DNA of 64,000 bases, taken from the NCBI GenBank assembly GCA_029931535.1, contig JAQPZY010001688.1, positions 2,659,001 through 2,723,000 on the forward strand. The letters are read 5' to 3'. Every line of letters begins with the position of its first letter. Position 1 is the first letter of the stretch. The notes beneath the pieces were generated by a model, which was not told the origin of the DNA, did no database searches, and saw nothing but the letters and a program-made list of their open reading frames with translations. The stretch comes from Margaritifera margaritifera (lineage: Eukaryota > Mollusca > Bivalvia > Unionida > Margaritiferidae). Made by a program: the position numbers and the translations under genes. Below are positions 12,645 through 23,401 of this stretch, in pieces.

Positions 12645-13051
12645 TTAGTATCAGTGAAGAGTACTTGACTTTCATGTTGTACAAAAGGATATGTGGCTTT
12701 CATAAAATGTGTAATATTTTGCTGTAATAACTTCAAACTATGTCAGATAAGAATTATAACTGAAGATTTAATAAAATTTAAGTCACTTTAAAGATTGTCC
12801 ATCAAGATAGCTTTGTCCAAAATTTGATTATAACTCATTTAAGTACTGAAATACATACCAATGATACACTAGGCATGTTTAATTCAAATTCACTAACCTC
12901 AATTAATATCACCAAGATCAAGAAAATTCAGAGCCAGAATTCTTATCCCCCCTCCCCTCCCCACCCCACCCCCCACAAAACACAAAGAGGAAAAGCCTCT
13001 AGTAAACATGTCGAAGTCAGAATCTGTTTTTAAGGACTTCATACCATAATG
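12645..13051. other. Unique AT-rich DNA, no gene seen
   Basis: Includes a pyrimidine/C-rich stretch around 12946-12974. No recognisable coding signal. Confidence 0.5.
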
Positions 13052-13255
13052 TATTGGAAAAACTGTCTATAATGGACATTCAAGATACCTAACACTTTTC
13101 TCTTTACAGTCAAGCAGTATATAAATGACACCTGTCCAAAAAGGACACAATACTGCTTGAATATAAAGGTGAAATAAAGAAAGTGGTTCTAAAACATTGT
13201 CCTTTATGTGTAGTGTCCTTTAAATAGGTGTCCACAAAGACAAATTTCACTGGAT
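13052..13255. mobile_element. Possible mariner/pogo-like MITE remnant
   Basis: The left part reads GAAAAACTGTCTATAATGGACA and the right part, reversed, reads CAGTGAAATTTGTCTTTGTG then GACACC, giving an imperfect terminal inverted repeat. Internal GTGTCCTTTAAATAGGTGTCC and CCTGTCCAAAAAGGACAC form smaller inverted pairs. This architecture is common in invertebrate Tc1/mariner-type MITEs. The ends are diverged and no clear TA duplication can be fixed. Confidence 0.35.
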
Positions 13256-13373
13256 CTATATTTGTATCTGTTCCTACATGAAATTAGATATACCCACCTA
13301 TTAAAATCTGTATTTCCTCCTTGGCCTGAAACTGAACATCCAGTTAGATTCAGATCTGAATATTCCGAGGGAG

Positions 13374-13620
13374 TGAATGAATTATTAAACTAAAATGGAA
13401 TGCACTTGTATGAATTATTAAACTAAAATGGAATGCACTTGTATGAATTATTAAACTAAAATGGAATGCACTTGTATGAATTATTAAACTAAAATGGAAT
13501 GCACTTGTATGAATTATTAAACTAAAATGGAATGCACTTGTATGAATTATTAAACTAAAATGGAATGCACTTGTATGAATTATTAAACTAAAATGGAATG
13601 CACTTGTATGAATTAAACTA
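13374..13620. repeat. Minisatellite, 33-bp unit, about 7 copies
   Basis: The unit, TATGAATTATTAAACTAAAA then TGGAATGCACTTG, is nearly invariant. Because 33 is divisible by 3, the minus strand stays open with an 11-residue period (HTSAFHFSLII). The frame is a product of the repeat and I do not call it a gene. Confidence 0.95.
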
Positions 13621-14865
13621 TCCTTGAATGAGCAGTTGATCAATAAAAACTTGAAGCGACTAGTAACTCCAATCTGTATACAAATTTCATCCAGTTGAAC
13701 AAACTGTTTCCTATACAAGTTCAATAGATACAATTGCGGGATTAAACCTCGTTATATCTAATAAGAGGTGCTTATAGCACTCAGAATGAAACTTATACCT
13801 GAAATAAATCTCTCATATAAACTACATGACTGGATCACAAGATTAATGTAGTGGTTCCATTGATTCAGTCAGGAAATCAGTGACATCTCAAATGTCAAAT
13901 TCCAAGGAAATTACTAAATCAAAACAATATAACTGACAATACAAATGACAGATTGATAAACTAAACTTACAACTCTTCTTTCTACAATCTAGGCCGGAAA
14001 TGAAGATACAGTCAATAACAGTTACATGCACTTAAGTTAAGGTTTGAAAAGAACACACATCCAATTAAATGCACACATTTTTCAGTAACTTAAACAGAAA
14101 AGCAGTCTAAAATTCCATTCAATAAGACACCTATAGTGTAAATGTCCTCTAATGAAATTGGCCTTAAGACTCTGTAAGTAGATGAAACGCTCCAAGGCCA
14201 ATCCTTTTGGATAAAAAGAGTGACTGGATTTGAGTGACTGCCTCTGAACAATTACAAATTTGCTAGATCCCTCCACCAAACAGTAATTAATTGTTGCAAG
14301 GCATGGCAAGCAAGTCAACTCATTAACACAACTTGAAGATTAAATGGAAAGGTAAATTGTTGCCAGACTTTCTCTTTATTTTCACAGTATACCATTATCT
14401 GTATATGGTATATCTTAGAGATATCACTTGCTGTAAATAATCTATATTTTAACCATACTGACATAATTGTGCTGTTAGGTCCAGACATCCTACTGAGTCT
14501 CCTATGCATGAAACATAAATCACTGACATAAATTTTAAAAAACTGAAACTTTCATGAACATAAAGTATTAGTTACTTATGCAAGACCACTCAATTTGCAG
14601 AGATTCTATTCATGTGACTATAGAAATATATTTAAAAAATGAAAACATTTGCTCAAAGGCTAATTGTGATGGGGGAGGGGGGAGGGCAGTCACAAGTATG
14701 CTTAATTTACAAAATTTCTGGAAACTGATTGATACTAAAATAGGATGATTTATGGTACAAGATAAAAAAGTATGCATCTGATCCTCATTTCATTTCAAAA
14801 TGTACACCAGAGATTTTCAAAGTTGATATAATAAAATGTGGATAAGATGAAAATTAAGCACGTAA
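13621..14865. other. Unique CpG-poor DNA, no gene seen
   Basis: Two minus-strand frames (about 14082-14318 and 14315-14509) are open without repeats, but their products resemble no known family and lack splice or promoter context. A G-rich tract lies at about 14670-14690. Confidence 0.5.
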
Positions 14866-15243
14866 AGGCCTGACAGCACACGCAGGCCCACCAGCACACA
14901 AGAGCCTGCCAGCACACAAGGGCCTGCCAGCACTCAAGATCCTGCCATCACACAATGGCCTGCCAGCACACATAGGTCTGCCAGCACACAATGGCCTGCC
15001 AGAACACACAGGCCCACCAGCACAAAAGAGCCTGCCAGCACACAAGGGCCTGCCAGAACTCACAGGCCTGCCAGCACACATGGGCCTGCCAGCACACTAG
15101 AGCCGGCCAGCACACAAGGGCCTTACAGAACACATAGGCCTGCCAGCACACATACACCTGCCAGAACACACAGGCCTGCCAGCACACATACACCTGCCAG
15201 AACACATGGGCCTGCCAGCACACATACGATTGCCAGAACACAC
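14866..15243. repeat. Minisatellite, 19-bp unit, about 20 copies
   Basis: The unit CCTGCCAGCACACAAGGGC is variable in its last third (CATAGGC, CATACAC, AAGAGC). It is more GC-rich than its surroundings. With 19-bp periodicity the minus-strand frames rotate and give Cys/Trp-rich or Gly/Arg-rich repeats that are unlikely to be real proteins. Confidence 0.95.
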
Positions 15244-16447
15244 GTAGCAAAACCAGATGCAATCTGTGTGTGAGAAAAATCATTTCATTCATAACATAAA
15301 ATCTGATCCTCTCACTATTGTTCCCCTCCTAATAAGTGTAAACATAAAAACTAAACTATTTCTATCAAGGTGCATTTCACTATCGATAAAAAAAATTTAA
15401 AAAATAAGCAAATATGATACTAGGTTCAAAAATAAGCATTCATAATTATTACCTAGATTTCACAGTAATATACCTTTATCACAAGTAATTTTATTCTAAT
15501 TGTTTCTTTGGACATAATCTCCATTAAGTTTTGGTATGTAAATTTACATTATAAATTTAAACAGTGCTATAAATACCGACAAATAAAGAGAAATACAATT
15601 CTCCACAATTTTTATTACAGATTTTGATAATTCAAGGGCTACAACTCTGTTAAAAAGAAAGACGGACAAAACCACCTCATCTTGTATGTTCTTGCCAGTT
15701 TATGGTTACGAGTTTTATTGGAACAATAAATCACAGATCTAGCATTAAAAAACCAAAGACACTATCAAGGGACACAAGTTCATTAGATATAATAGAGAGG
15801 GAAAAAAAACCCCACTAAAACTTGCAATGAGGCCCATCTTAATCTGTAAGGCAGTTCACATACTGAATGGCACAACACGGCGTTATGTGATTGCCAAGCT
15901 ACATTTATGTTACAAGCAAATATCCTGCATATGAATAAACAAAATTAATTTTAAAAAAGGGCCAAAACGTCTTTGGCAATTCAAGTAAAGGAAAAAAAAC
16001 ATGACAGACATTTGAACTGCAAATATAAATAAAATTGCAACACTTTTTCAATGATTCAAAAACAAAATCAACGAGTTTATTACTGTAAAAGATGTAATCT
16101 TACATAAGGCTCATTTCCTGTCAAATTATTGAAAACAGACTAATAATTTTGATCTAAAATGCCCACTACATGAATGTCTAGGCATTACAGAAATGGCATT
16201 GAACATATTTGATGATGTATTCTAATTACACTCAATTTATTTAATACCTTCTTAGTGCAATTAGCACTTTACCATGTATAAAAATATCTTTAACAATGAG
16301 TTTGAGTTCTTGCTGAAATCATGTTTTCACATAGACAATATTTGTGGTATAAATAAATTCTTCAATTTGCACAAGAAAAACACCCATTAATGATTCCAAT
16401 CCAATAAACAAAGCAACCGTAAGTAATGACAAAGTCTGCATACATGT
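15244..16447. other. Unique AT-rich DNA, no gene seen
   Basis: CpG-poor sequence with A-rich tracts. No coding, RNA or repeat structure was found. Confidence 0.5.
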
Positions 16448-16517
16448 GAACCTCCCGTGTGGGAAGACAAGAACCTCCCGTGTGGGAAGACAAGAACCTC
16501 CCGTGTGGGAAGACAAG
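16448..16517. repeat. 23-bp tandem repeat, 3 copies
   Basis: Three perfect copies of AACCTCCCGTGTGGGAAGAC plus AAG. Each unit contains the short inverted pair TCCC-GTGT-GGGA, so each copy can form a small hairpin. Confidence 0.9.
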
Positions 16518-16820
16518 ACACTTCATCAAGAAGCCTCACTTCAGAACTTACCAAATCTAAAAGACACAAAAATTATGGCACCAGTGACAAGAAGCTGTGT
16601 ATTAGGTAACATGATTGACAATTTAGTAAATGACATTTCAATGTAAATGTATCACCTCTGTGATGGTTGACAAGTGTCTGGCACCAACTTTGTGCATCAG
16701 TTTTTCATTTGCAGTTTGCAGTTGGAGTCAACTTGTAAGTGAGTATATACAGTACTCTAATGTGTTCAGACGGTTGTATTGATTTTTTTCATGTACTTGT
16801 TTGGCTGCATGCTCTTTGAT

Positions 16821-16822
<2 letters not shown>

Positions 16823-16901
<79 letters not shown>
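16823..16901. repeat. (TA)n microsatellite
   Basis: About 39 perfect TA units. Confidence 0.97.
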
Positions 16902-16906
<5 letters not shown>

Positions 16907-17414
16907 TTTGTTTAGTTATTGCTATTTTTGTCCTTTATCTACTAAAAGTTGTGAAAATGAAAATCCTCCTGATTTAAAGTGAAATCTCCTGACCAAATTT
17001 TTTAAATTTCCTAATTTGATTTTTCTGTGCTGTCAACTGTATGAGTCTGTCTTGCAAGCTTAACACAGTTTAGTCCATACTCACAAACACTTGCTGCAAA
17101 TCATATATTTTTTTATGGCAATCCACTTTTTTTTATATCAACACTTACTGTGCAGCTCAAAATGACGTGAACATTACATTAGGACATCATCGATGGTGTC
17201 ACTTTATACCTAGGCGTATTGTAGCAACATAAACTGGGGGAGAGATTGAACATAAAATGACTTGGTTGTCACCTCCATCTCTTATTACATGTAGATAATA
17301 ATAAAGAAAACTGCTTACACACTTTTACTTATCGCAGTAACAGTTTTGTGAAATAAAATTATAAAGTCAAAATAAAAAGTATACAAGACCTTGGGAAATA
17401 TTTGACCTGTCATA
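16902..17414. other. Unique AT-rich DNA, no gene seen
   Basis: T-rich runs around 17106-17135. No further structure recognised. Confidence 0.5.
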
Positions 17415-17602
17415 AATTAGCCATACAGGCTTTCAGTTACAGAAAACCAAAGTGATCTTAATAATTGTGTGATACTAATTGGCCATACAGGCTTTCAGTT
17501 ACAGAAAACAAATGTGATCTTAATAATTCTGTCATACTAATTGGCCATACAGGCTGTCAGTTACAGAAAAACAATGTCATCTTAATAATTGTGTCATACT
17601 GA
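17415..17602. repeat. 62-bp tandem repeat, 3 copies
   Basis: TTGGCCATACAGGCTTTCAG recurs at about 17417, 17479 and 17541, followed by TTACAGAAAACAAATGTGAT and CTTAATAATTGTGTCATACT. The copies differ by a few substitutions. Confidence 0.9.
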
Positions 17603-17796
17603 ACAAATTCACAAACTAGCATACACATTTATATATGTATTTGATAAGTTGTTTATAATTTTCATCCTGTGCTAACTTAATTAATTTTCAGTTATTAATT
17701 TATGGACAATTAGTGACAGGGTACTTTTTCCCAAACTTTTCTATGTAATGACCCTTACTTTGGGATAGACATTCACCTAAGAGTTGCACAGCAAAA

Positions 17797-18054
17797 TGTA
17801 CATGTACAAACCTACACATGTACAAACCTACACATGTACAAACCTACACATGCACAAAGGTACTCATGCACAAAGCTACTCATGCACAAACCTACTAATG
17901 TACAAACCTACACATGTACAAACCTACACATGTACAAACCTACACATGCACAAACCTACTCATGCACAAACCTACTCATGCACAAACCTACTCATGTACA
18001 AACCTACACATGTACAAACCTACACATGTACAAACCTACTCATGCACAAACCTA
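17797..18054. repeat. Minisatellite, 16-bp unit, about 16 copies
   Basis: The unit ATGTACAAACCTACAC alternates with ATGCACAAACCTACTC variants. Plus-strand frames of the type MYKPTHVQTYTCTNLH arise from the repeat rotating through frames. Confidence 0.95.
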
Positions 18055-18139
18055 TAAAATCTGTAGATGATTTTGGATTGCTTGCAGTCCTATTTGTGTA
18101 AAAATATAATTCTGTCAAAAAGTTAAATACTCCAACATT

Positions 18140-18412
18140 AGACCCTTCATCTGTGGAAAGAGAGAGAAATGGATGAATGGATAGATAGATAAAGACAGAT
18201 ACAAAGAGAGATACTGAGAGATATGGGGATTGATTTGTACAGAGATTAACAGAGGTAGATGGGAGGAATGAAAGAAGTGATGCTTGGGTGGCTGGGTAAA
18301 TGATGTAAAATGTAGATATACTGTCTATCTATTTATCCTTTCATCCATCCATCATTCCATCAATCCATCTATAGATGCATATACAGTACATGAATACACA
18401 CACACACACACA
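18140..18412. repeat. Degenerate GATA/GGAT and CTAT/CATC tracts, then (AC)n
   Basis: Loose GATGGATAGATA and GAGAGA-type purine tracts at about 18155-18260 are followed by complementary-looking ATCTATTTATCC and CCATCCATC tracts at about 18325-18375, so the two halves could pair. A clean (AC)9 sits at 18395-18412. Confidence 0.7.
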
Positions 18413-18924
18413 CTGTTTGATCTAATGTATTTTTGTTGGAATCAATTTTCTTTTTCTTTTTTTTGCAAAAAGAATTACATTTGTCTTCATACTTAAATTT
18501 TGGATTGGGAAAGGGATCCTATCATCTCTACAGATGAATCGTAATTCACTGTGTCTTTAAACAGAAAATCCATGAACATCGGCAGCCTACAAATAACTAA
18601 GAGCAAATCATAGAATACATATCAATACATCCTTATCAGTGAACACATTATACATGTACTTGCATCAATATAAATCATTCATAAAAACATTTATTTCCTT
18701 CTGAGCTTGCCTGTATACAGATCATTACAAGCTTGGTATACAAAGGGTTCAAGCAATCATAACCAAGTAGGTGTGATTTTACATATTCATGTAAAGGTTC
18801 AAACTCCATATTTTTCCAAATCATGAACAAAACAGGGGTCAATTACACTTAGTGTACCTGGTCCAATAAATTGGCTCATATTTCAGTGGGTTTTGCTTAC
18901 AGGATCATAAAAATTGTCTACTGT

Positions 18925-19140
18925 CTATACTCACTTAGAAGTCAAGTCCAACTGGAAACAACATAGACCCTGATCTGCCATTGCATTAATCATCAGCAGA
19001 TTGGGGTCTATGTTGTTTGTTCTACTGATTACTCCTTACAAACTGCATGGACCCAGATCTGATGGCACATTATGCAGTGGTAGATTTGGGTCTGTGCAGT
19101 TTGCAGATGGACTGATGTTACAAGCAAGTATATATGGTAC
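18925..19140 (+). mobile_element. Double-hairpin palindromic element, copy A
   Basis: Outer arms TATACTCAC...GTCAAGTCCAACTG and ...GTTACAAGCAAGTATATATGG are degenerate inverted repeats. Inside are two hairpins: 18956-19018 (arm AAACAACATAGACCCTGATC, loop about 18 nt) and 19040-19102 (arm AAACTGCATGGACCCAGATC), joined by a TTCTACTGATTACTCCTTAC linker. The two hairpins resemble each other. No protein is encoded. Superfamily not assigned. Confidence 0.75.
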
Positions 19141-19429
19141 CTGTCTGATATCCATAAAGTATTTATACCATGACAATCTCTAATATCCATAAAGTATTTA
19201 TACCATAACAATCATTCTGTGACTAACAGTAACTTTATATACAAGAGTGGGGTCATTTCCATGCATCTTGCAAAGATCAAAGAGCAAGGAAGACAGATAA
19301 TGATTTGAACCACAGGAAAAGATCTATTTTTGAGTAAACAACACTTCAAGAAATAAACAGACAGACAGAAAGAAAGAAAGATGAAGGGACATTGTGCCCC
19401 TGTCCATCTTTGCATATGTATACAATGTT
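19141..19429. other. Short unique interval with local 30-bp duplication
   Basis: CTAATATCCATAAAGTATTT repeats the GATATCCATAAAGTATTTAT immediately before it (about 19147-19205). The rest shows no gene. Confidence 0.6.
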
Positions 19430-20965
19430 AAACATCTTCTACACTGAAGATTAAGACATTAAAAACAACTTCTACACTGAAGATTGAGACATCAAAAACA
19501 TCTTCTACACTGAAGATTGAGACATCAAAAACAACTTCTACACTGAAGATTGAGACATCAAAAACAACTTCTACACTGAAGATTGAGACATCAAAAACAA
19601 CTTCTACACTGAAGATTGAGACATCAAAAACAACTTCTACACTGAAGATTGAGACATCAAAAACAACTTCTACACTGAAGATTGAGACATCAAAAACAAC
19701 TTCTACACTGAAGATTGAGACATCAAAAACAACTTCTACACTGAAGATTGAGACATCAAAACATCTTCTACACTGAAGATTGAGACATCAAAAACTCCTT
19801 CTACACTGAAGATTGAGACATCAAAAACATCTTCTACACTGAAGATTGAGACATCAAAAATAACTTCTACACAAGACATCAAAAACATCTTCTACACTGA
19901 AGATTGAGACATCAAAAACATCTTCTACACTGAAGATTGAGACATCAAAAACATCTTCTACACTGAAGATTGAGACATCAAAAACATCTTCTACACTGAA
20001 GATTGAGACATCAAAAACATCTTCTACACTGAAGATTGAGACATCAAAAACATCTTCTACACTGAAGATTGAGACATCAAAAACAACTTCTACACTGAAG
20101 ATTGAGACATCAAAAACAACTTCTACACTGAAGATTGAGACATCAAAAACAACTTCTACACTGAAGATTGAGACATCAAAAACAACTTCTACACTGAAGA
20201 TTGAGACATCAAAAACATCTTCTAGGCTGAAGATTGAGACATCAAAAATTCCTTCTACATTGAAGATGGAGACATCAAAAACATCTTCTACACTGAAGAT
20301 TGAGACATCAAAAACAACTTCTACACTGAAGATTGAGACATCAAAAACATCTTCTACACTGAAGATTGAGACATCAAAAACATCTTCTAAAACTGAAGAT
20401 TGAGACATCAAAAACATCTTCTACACCATACTGAAGATTGAGACATCAAAAACATCTTCTACACTGAAGATTAAGATATCAAAAACAACTTCTACACTGA
20501 AGATTGAGATGTCAAAAACATCTTCTACACTGAAGATTGAGACATCAAAAACTTCTACACTGAAGATGTAGACATCAAAAACATCTTCTACACTGAAGAT
20601 TAAGACATCAAAAACATCTTCTACACTGAAGATTAAGACATCAAAAACATCTTCTACACTGAAGATTAAGACATCAAAAACATATTCTACACTGAAGATT
20701 GAGACATCAAAAATAACTTCTACACAAGACTTCAAAAACAACTTCTACACTGAAGATTGAGACATCAAAAACATCTTCTACACTGAAGATTAAGACATCA
20801 AAAACAACTTTTACTCTGAAGATTAAGACATCAAAAACAACTTCTACACTGAAGATTAGGACATCAAAAATAACTTCTACACTGAAGATTAAGACATCAA
20901 TAACAACTTCTACAATGAAGATTAAGACATCAAAAACAACTTCTGCACTGAAGATTAAGACATAA
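19430..20965. repeat. Minisatellite, 33-bp unit, about 46 copies
   Basis: The unit TTCTACACTGAAGATTGAGA then CATCAAAAACAAC varies mainly at ACAACTT versus ACATCTT and GAGACATC versus AAGACATC. On the minus strand the 33-bp period keeps an 11-residue repeat (VFDVSIFSVED) open for 187 and 106 codons. No start context, splice site or non-repeat coding extension supports a gene, and single-base indels (for example near 19865 and 20397) break the frame. I treat it as non-coding. Confidence 0.95.
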
Positions 20966-21025
20966 AATAAGACATGTACAATCTGACAAGGTTTTTATGT
21001 GTGCATCATCATCAATCTTCGATGT

Positions 21026-21040
21026 GGGGGGGGGGGGGGG
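21026..21040. repeat. Poly-G tract
   Basis: Fifteen consecutive G, next to the end of the 33-bp minisatellite region. Confidence 0.95.
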
Positions 21041-21069
21041 CAAGAATTTGCATGCCATTAAGTTTATAA

Positions 21070-21253
21070 ATTATGCAGTATACAGTAAAAACTAGTAAAG
21101 CATGTTTCAGTGGAATCAAAGGCATAAATCTTTATGCAGTGTACAGTAAAAACTAGTAAAGCATGTTTCATTGGAATCAAAGGCATACATCTTTATGCAG
21201 TATACAGTAAAAACTAGTAAAGCATGTTTCAGTGGAATCAAAGGCATAAATCT
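21070..21253. repeat. 61-bp tandem repeat, 3 copies
   Basis: TTATGCAGTATACAGTAAAA begins copies at about 21071, 21132 and 21193, followed by ACTAGTAAAGCATGTTTCAG and TGGAATCAAAGGCATAAATC. The copies are almost identical. Confidence 0.92.
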
Positions 21254-21440
21254 GTATGCGCGACTTGTGCCCCAACAAGCACTTTAGGGGTTAACAGTTA
21301 AATAATAATTGTATACTGCACAGAGTACATTTTTATACGAGCAACTTTAAACTAATTTGCAGGAGTTCTCGCGCATCACTGCTTTCCAAGTGCGCAAATT
21401 CATACAAATTTTGCACGATTCGTGCAGTCGTGCGCCCTGG
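21254..21440. other. CpG-bearing pocket in CpG-poor DNA
   Basis: Contains TATGCGCGACTTGTGC, TTCTCGCGCATCAC, AAGTGCGCAAATTC and GCACGATTCGTGCAGTCGTG, a clear local excess of CpG. CCCCAACAAGCACTTTAGGGG is a short hairpin. It could be an unmethylated regulatory island or a young insertion. No duplication or terminal repeats were found to decide. Confidence 0.4.
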
Positions 21441-21540
21441 CAGCATCTCTGGACACTTCACTAATATGGACAATGGGCAGCTTTTTGTCCTGAATGTCCA
21501 CAGACTCTAAAAACAAGTTGTCTATCAACTTGTCTACACT

Positions 21541-21866
21541 GTCTGCTGTTGCTGCACACAATAGATACCTTTCCCTGCTGTTGCTGCATACAATAGATAC
21601 CTTTCCCTGCTGTTGCTGCATACAATAAATACCTTTCCCTGCTGTTGCTGCATACAACAGATACCTTTCCCTGCTGTTGCTGCATACAATAAATACCTTT
21701 CCCTGCTGCTGCTGCATACAATAGATACCTTTCCCTGCTGTTGCTGCATACAATAGATACCTTTCCCTGCTGTTGCTGCATACAATAGATACCTTTCCCT
21801 GCTGTTGCTGCATACAATAAATACCTTTCCCTGCTGTTGCTGCATACAATAGATACCTTTCCCTTT
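21541..21866. repeat. Minisatellite, 32-bp unit, about 10 copies
   Basis: The unit CCCTGCTGTTGCTGCATACA then ATAGATACCTTT varies at ATAGATA versus ATAAATA. On the minus strand it reads as rotating YAATAGKGIYCMQQQQGKV-type peptides in all three frames, products of a repeat with no stop codon. Confidence 0.95.
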
Positions 21867-22989
21867 CAGAAATGTGTAATAGACCTTTTCACATTGTCTG
21901 AGCACATACACAGGATCCTCCAAATAATGATAACTTACACAAGAACTTGTTAAGTTTCACTCAAGGATCCAAACTAATCCACATGCCATAATAATCGAAC
22001 TCCACAATGTCTTAAATTTAAATTTTGGCACAGTAATGCTTTTATTTCATGTAAACAGTCTAATGTGGATTCCCAGATTTAACTCAGATCAGAAAGTTGT
22101 AATTTGACTGAAGGAATCTTCAACTAAAACCGCTATTTATTATGTCACCTGAGAGTTGCAAAATATCTTATTTCAATTATGATTCTCTGTCCATATCAAT
22201 GCTTACAAAATAAAAAGACACAGGGGTAAAATAAACACTAAATGTGGCAGATTAAATAGAACACCTGCAGTGGCAGATTAAATAAAATCAAGATTTGTTT
22301 GGGGTTTTTCGGGGGTCTCAAGACCTCTATTTATGGGAGATTAGTGGCTTGTCAGCTATGCTGAAAGTTAATTGTGTGCACCTGAGGGTGTTCAAAGAAT
22401 AATATCGCATTATGGCTCCTTCTAATGAAAACACTAAACCCTCATTCAAAAGTAATATCCATCATTCTTGTAATTTATACTCAACAGCTGTAGTTGTATT
22501 TCCTGGTTATACTATAGTTAAAATATCTACATGCAAAATGAAGTGTCACTTCATGAATTAAAACAAGTACATTTTCTATTTAATCTTACACACTTGCAAG
22601 GTTCATTTCTTTATCCACTTGTTTATTCTCATCTTTTGTGCATTCATATATTTCATAATTCTCCTATTTTTCTCTTTTCTTGTCCAGTCATTTACTTGTT
22701 TGTTCATTCATTCATTCATTCATATTGACATAAAGGATGACTGGTGAAATCACAAATTGAATTAAATTAGATCACTAATGGCAGTTAAAAGTAAAAATTA
22801 CTCAACAAAAAAAAACTACAATCCTCAGCAACATCTCAACGCACAGAATGATAATTAAATGTATACTTCCTTCATGGAATAAATATGCACAGGAAGAGAA
22901 TCTCAAACTGTCTTTTTTAAAGCAATTTTGCATAAATACTTCTCCCTCCAATGATGTTCACTGCATATGTTATGAAAACAACTGTTTCA
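21867..22989. other. Unique AT-rich DNA, no gene seen
   Basis: Contains a short GGCAGATTAAATA duplication (about 22244-22285) and an ATTC run at 22703-22721. No recognisable gene. Confidence 0.5.
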
Positions 22990-23401
22990 ATGTTTCTTCA
23001 GATTTGTATACCTACATCATGTCAAATCTTGAAAGGCCTCTATGCCAGAATGCTTTCCATGCAAGATGGTCAAATTCTTTTGAACCATTTCTATTTTTTT
23101 GTAATGACCATCATATTTGATGAGGGATCGGAAACATTTCTATGAAAGTGAAATGCCTTCACACTATGATACTTTCTGTTAAATTTGGTCAAATTCTGTT
23201 AGGAACTCACGAGATGAAGCTATTCAAAGATTTTCTATTTTTTGCAGCAGCAACTATATTTGATGGCAGATTGGCAACATCTGCATAAACTTAAAAGCCC
23301 TTCATAGCACGATGCTTTCTGTCAAATTTGGTTAAATTCTGCTGAGTTGTTTTTGACAAGTCATCCAGTAACAGTGGCCATAATGGCAAATTGCCATCAT
23401 T
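22990..23401. repeat. Degenerate satellite, about 140-bp unit (left part)
   Basis: Diverged units contain TTTCTATTTTTTGTAATGGC, a CATATTTGATGGCAGATTGG box, and GATGCTTTCTGTCAAATTTG then GTCAAATTCTGTTGAG. The array is interrupted at 23402 and resumes at 24573. The CATATTTGATGGCAGATTGG box resembles the core of the separate family at 8840 and 32640. Confidence 0.75.

Noticed and set aside
14854..15292. Minus-strand Cys/Trp-rich and Gly/Arg-rich frames
   Set aside because: Direct products of the 19-bp minisatellite; no flanking coding sequence.
19854..20741. 187- and 106-codon minus-strand frames
   Set aside because: Pure 11-residue repeats of the 33-bp minisatellite, broken by indels that shift frame; no promoter, splice site or unique domain.
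21400..21923. Three overlapping minus-strand frames rich in QQQQGK
   Set aside because: All three frames are open at once because the 32-bp unit lacks stops; a real coding exon would favour one frame.
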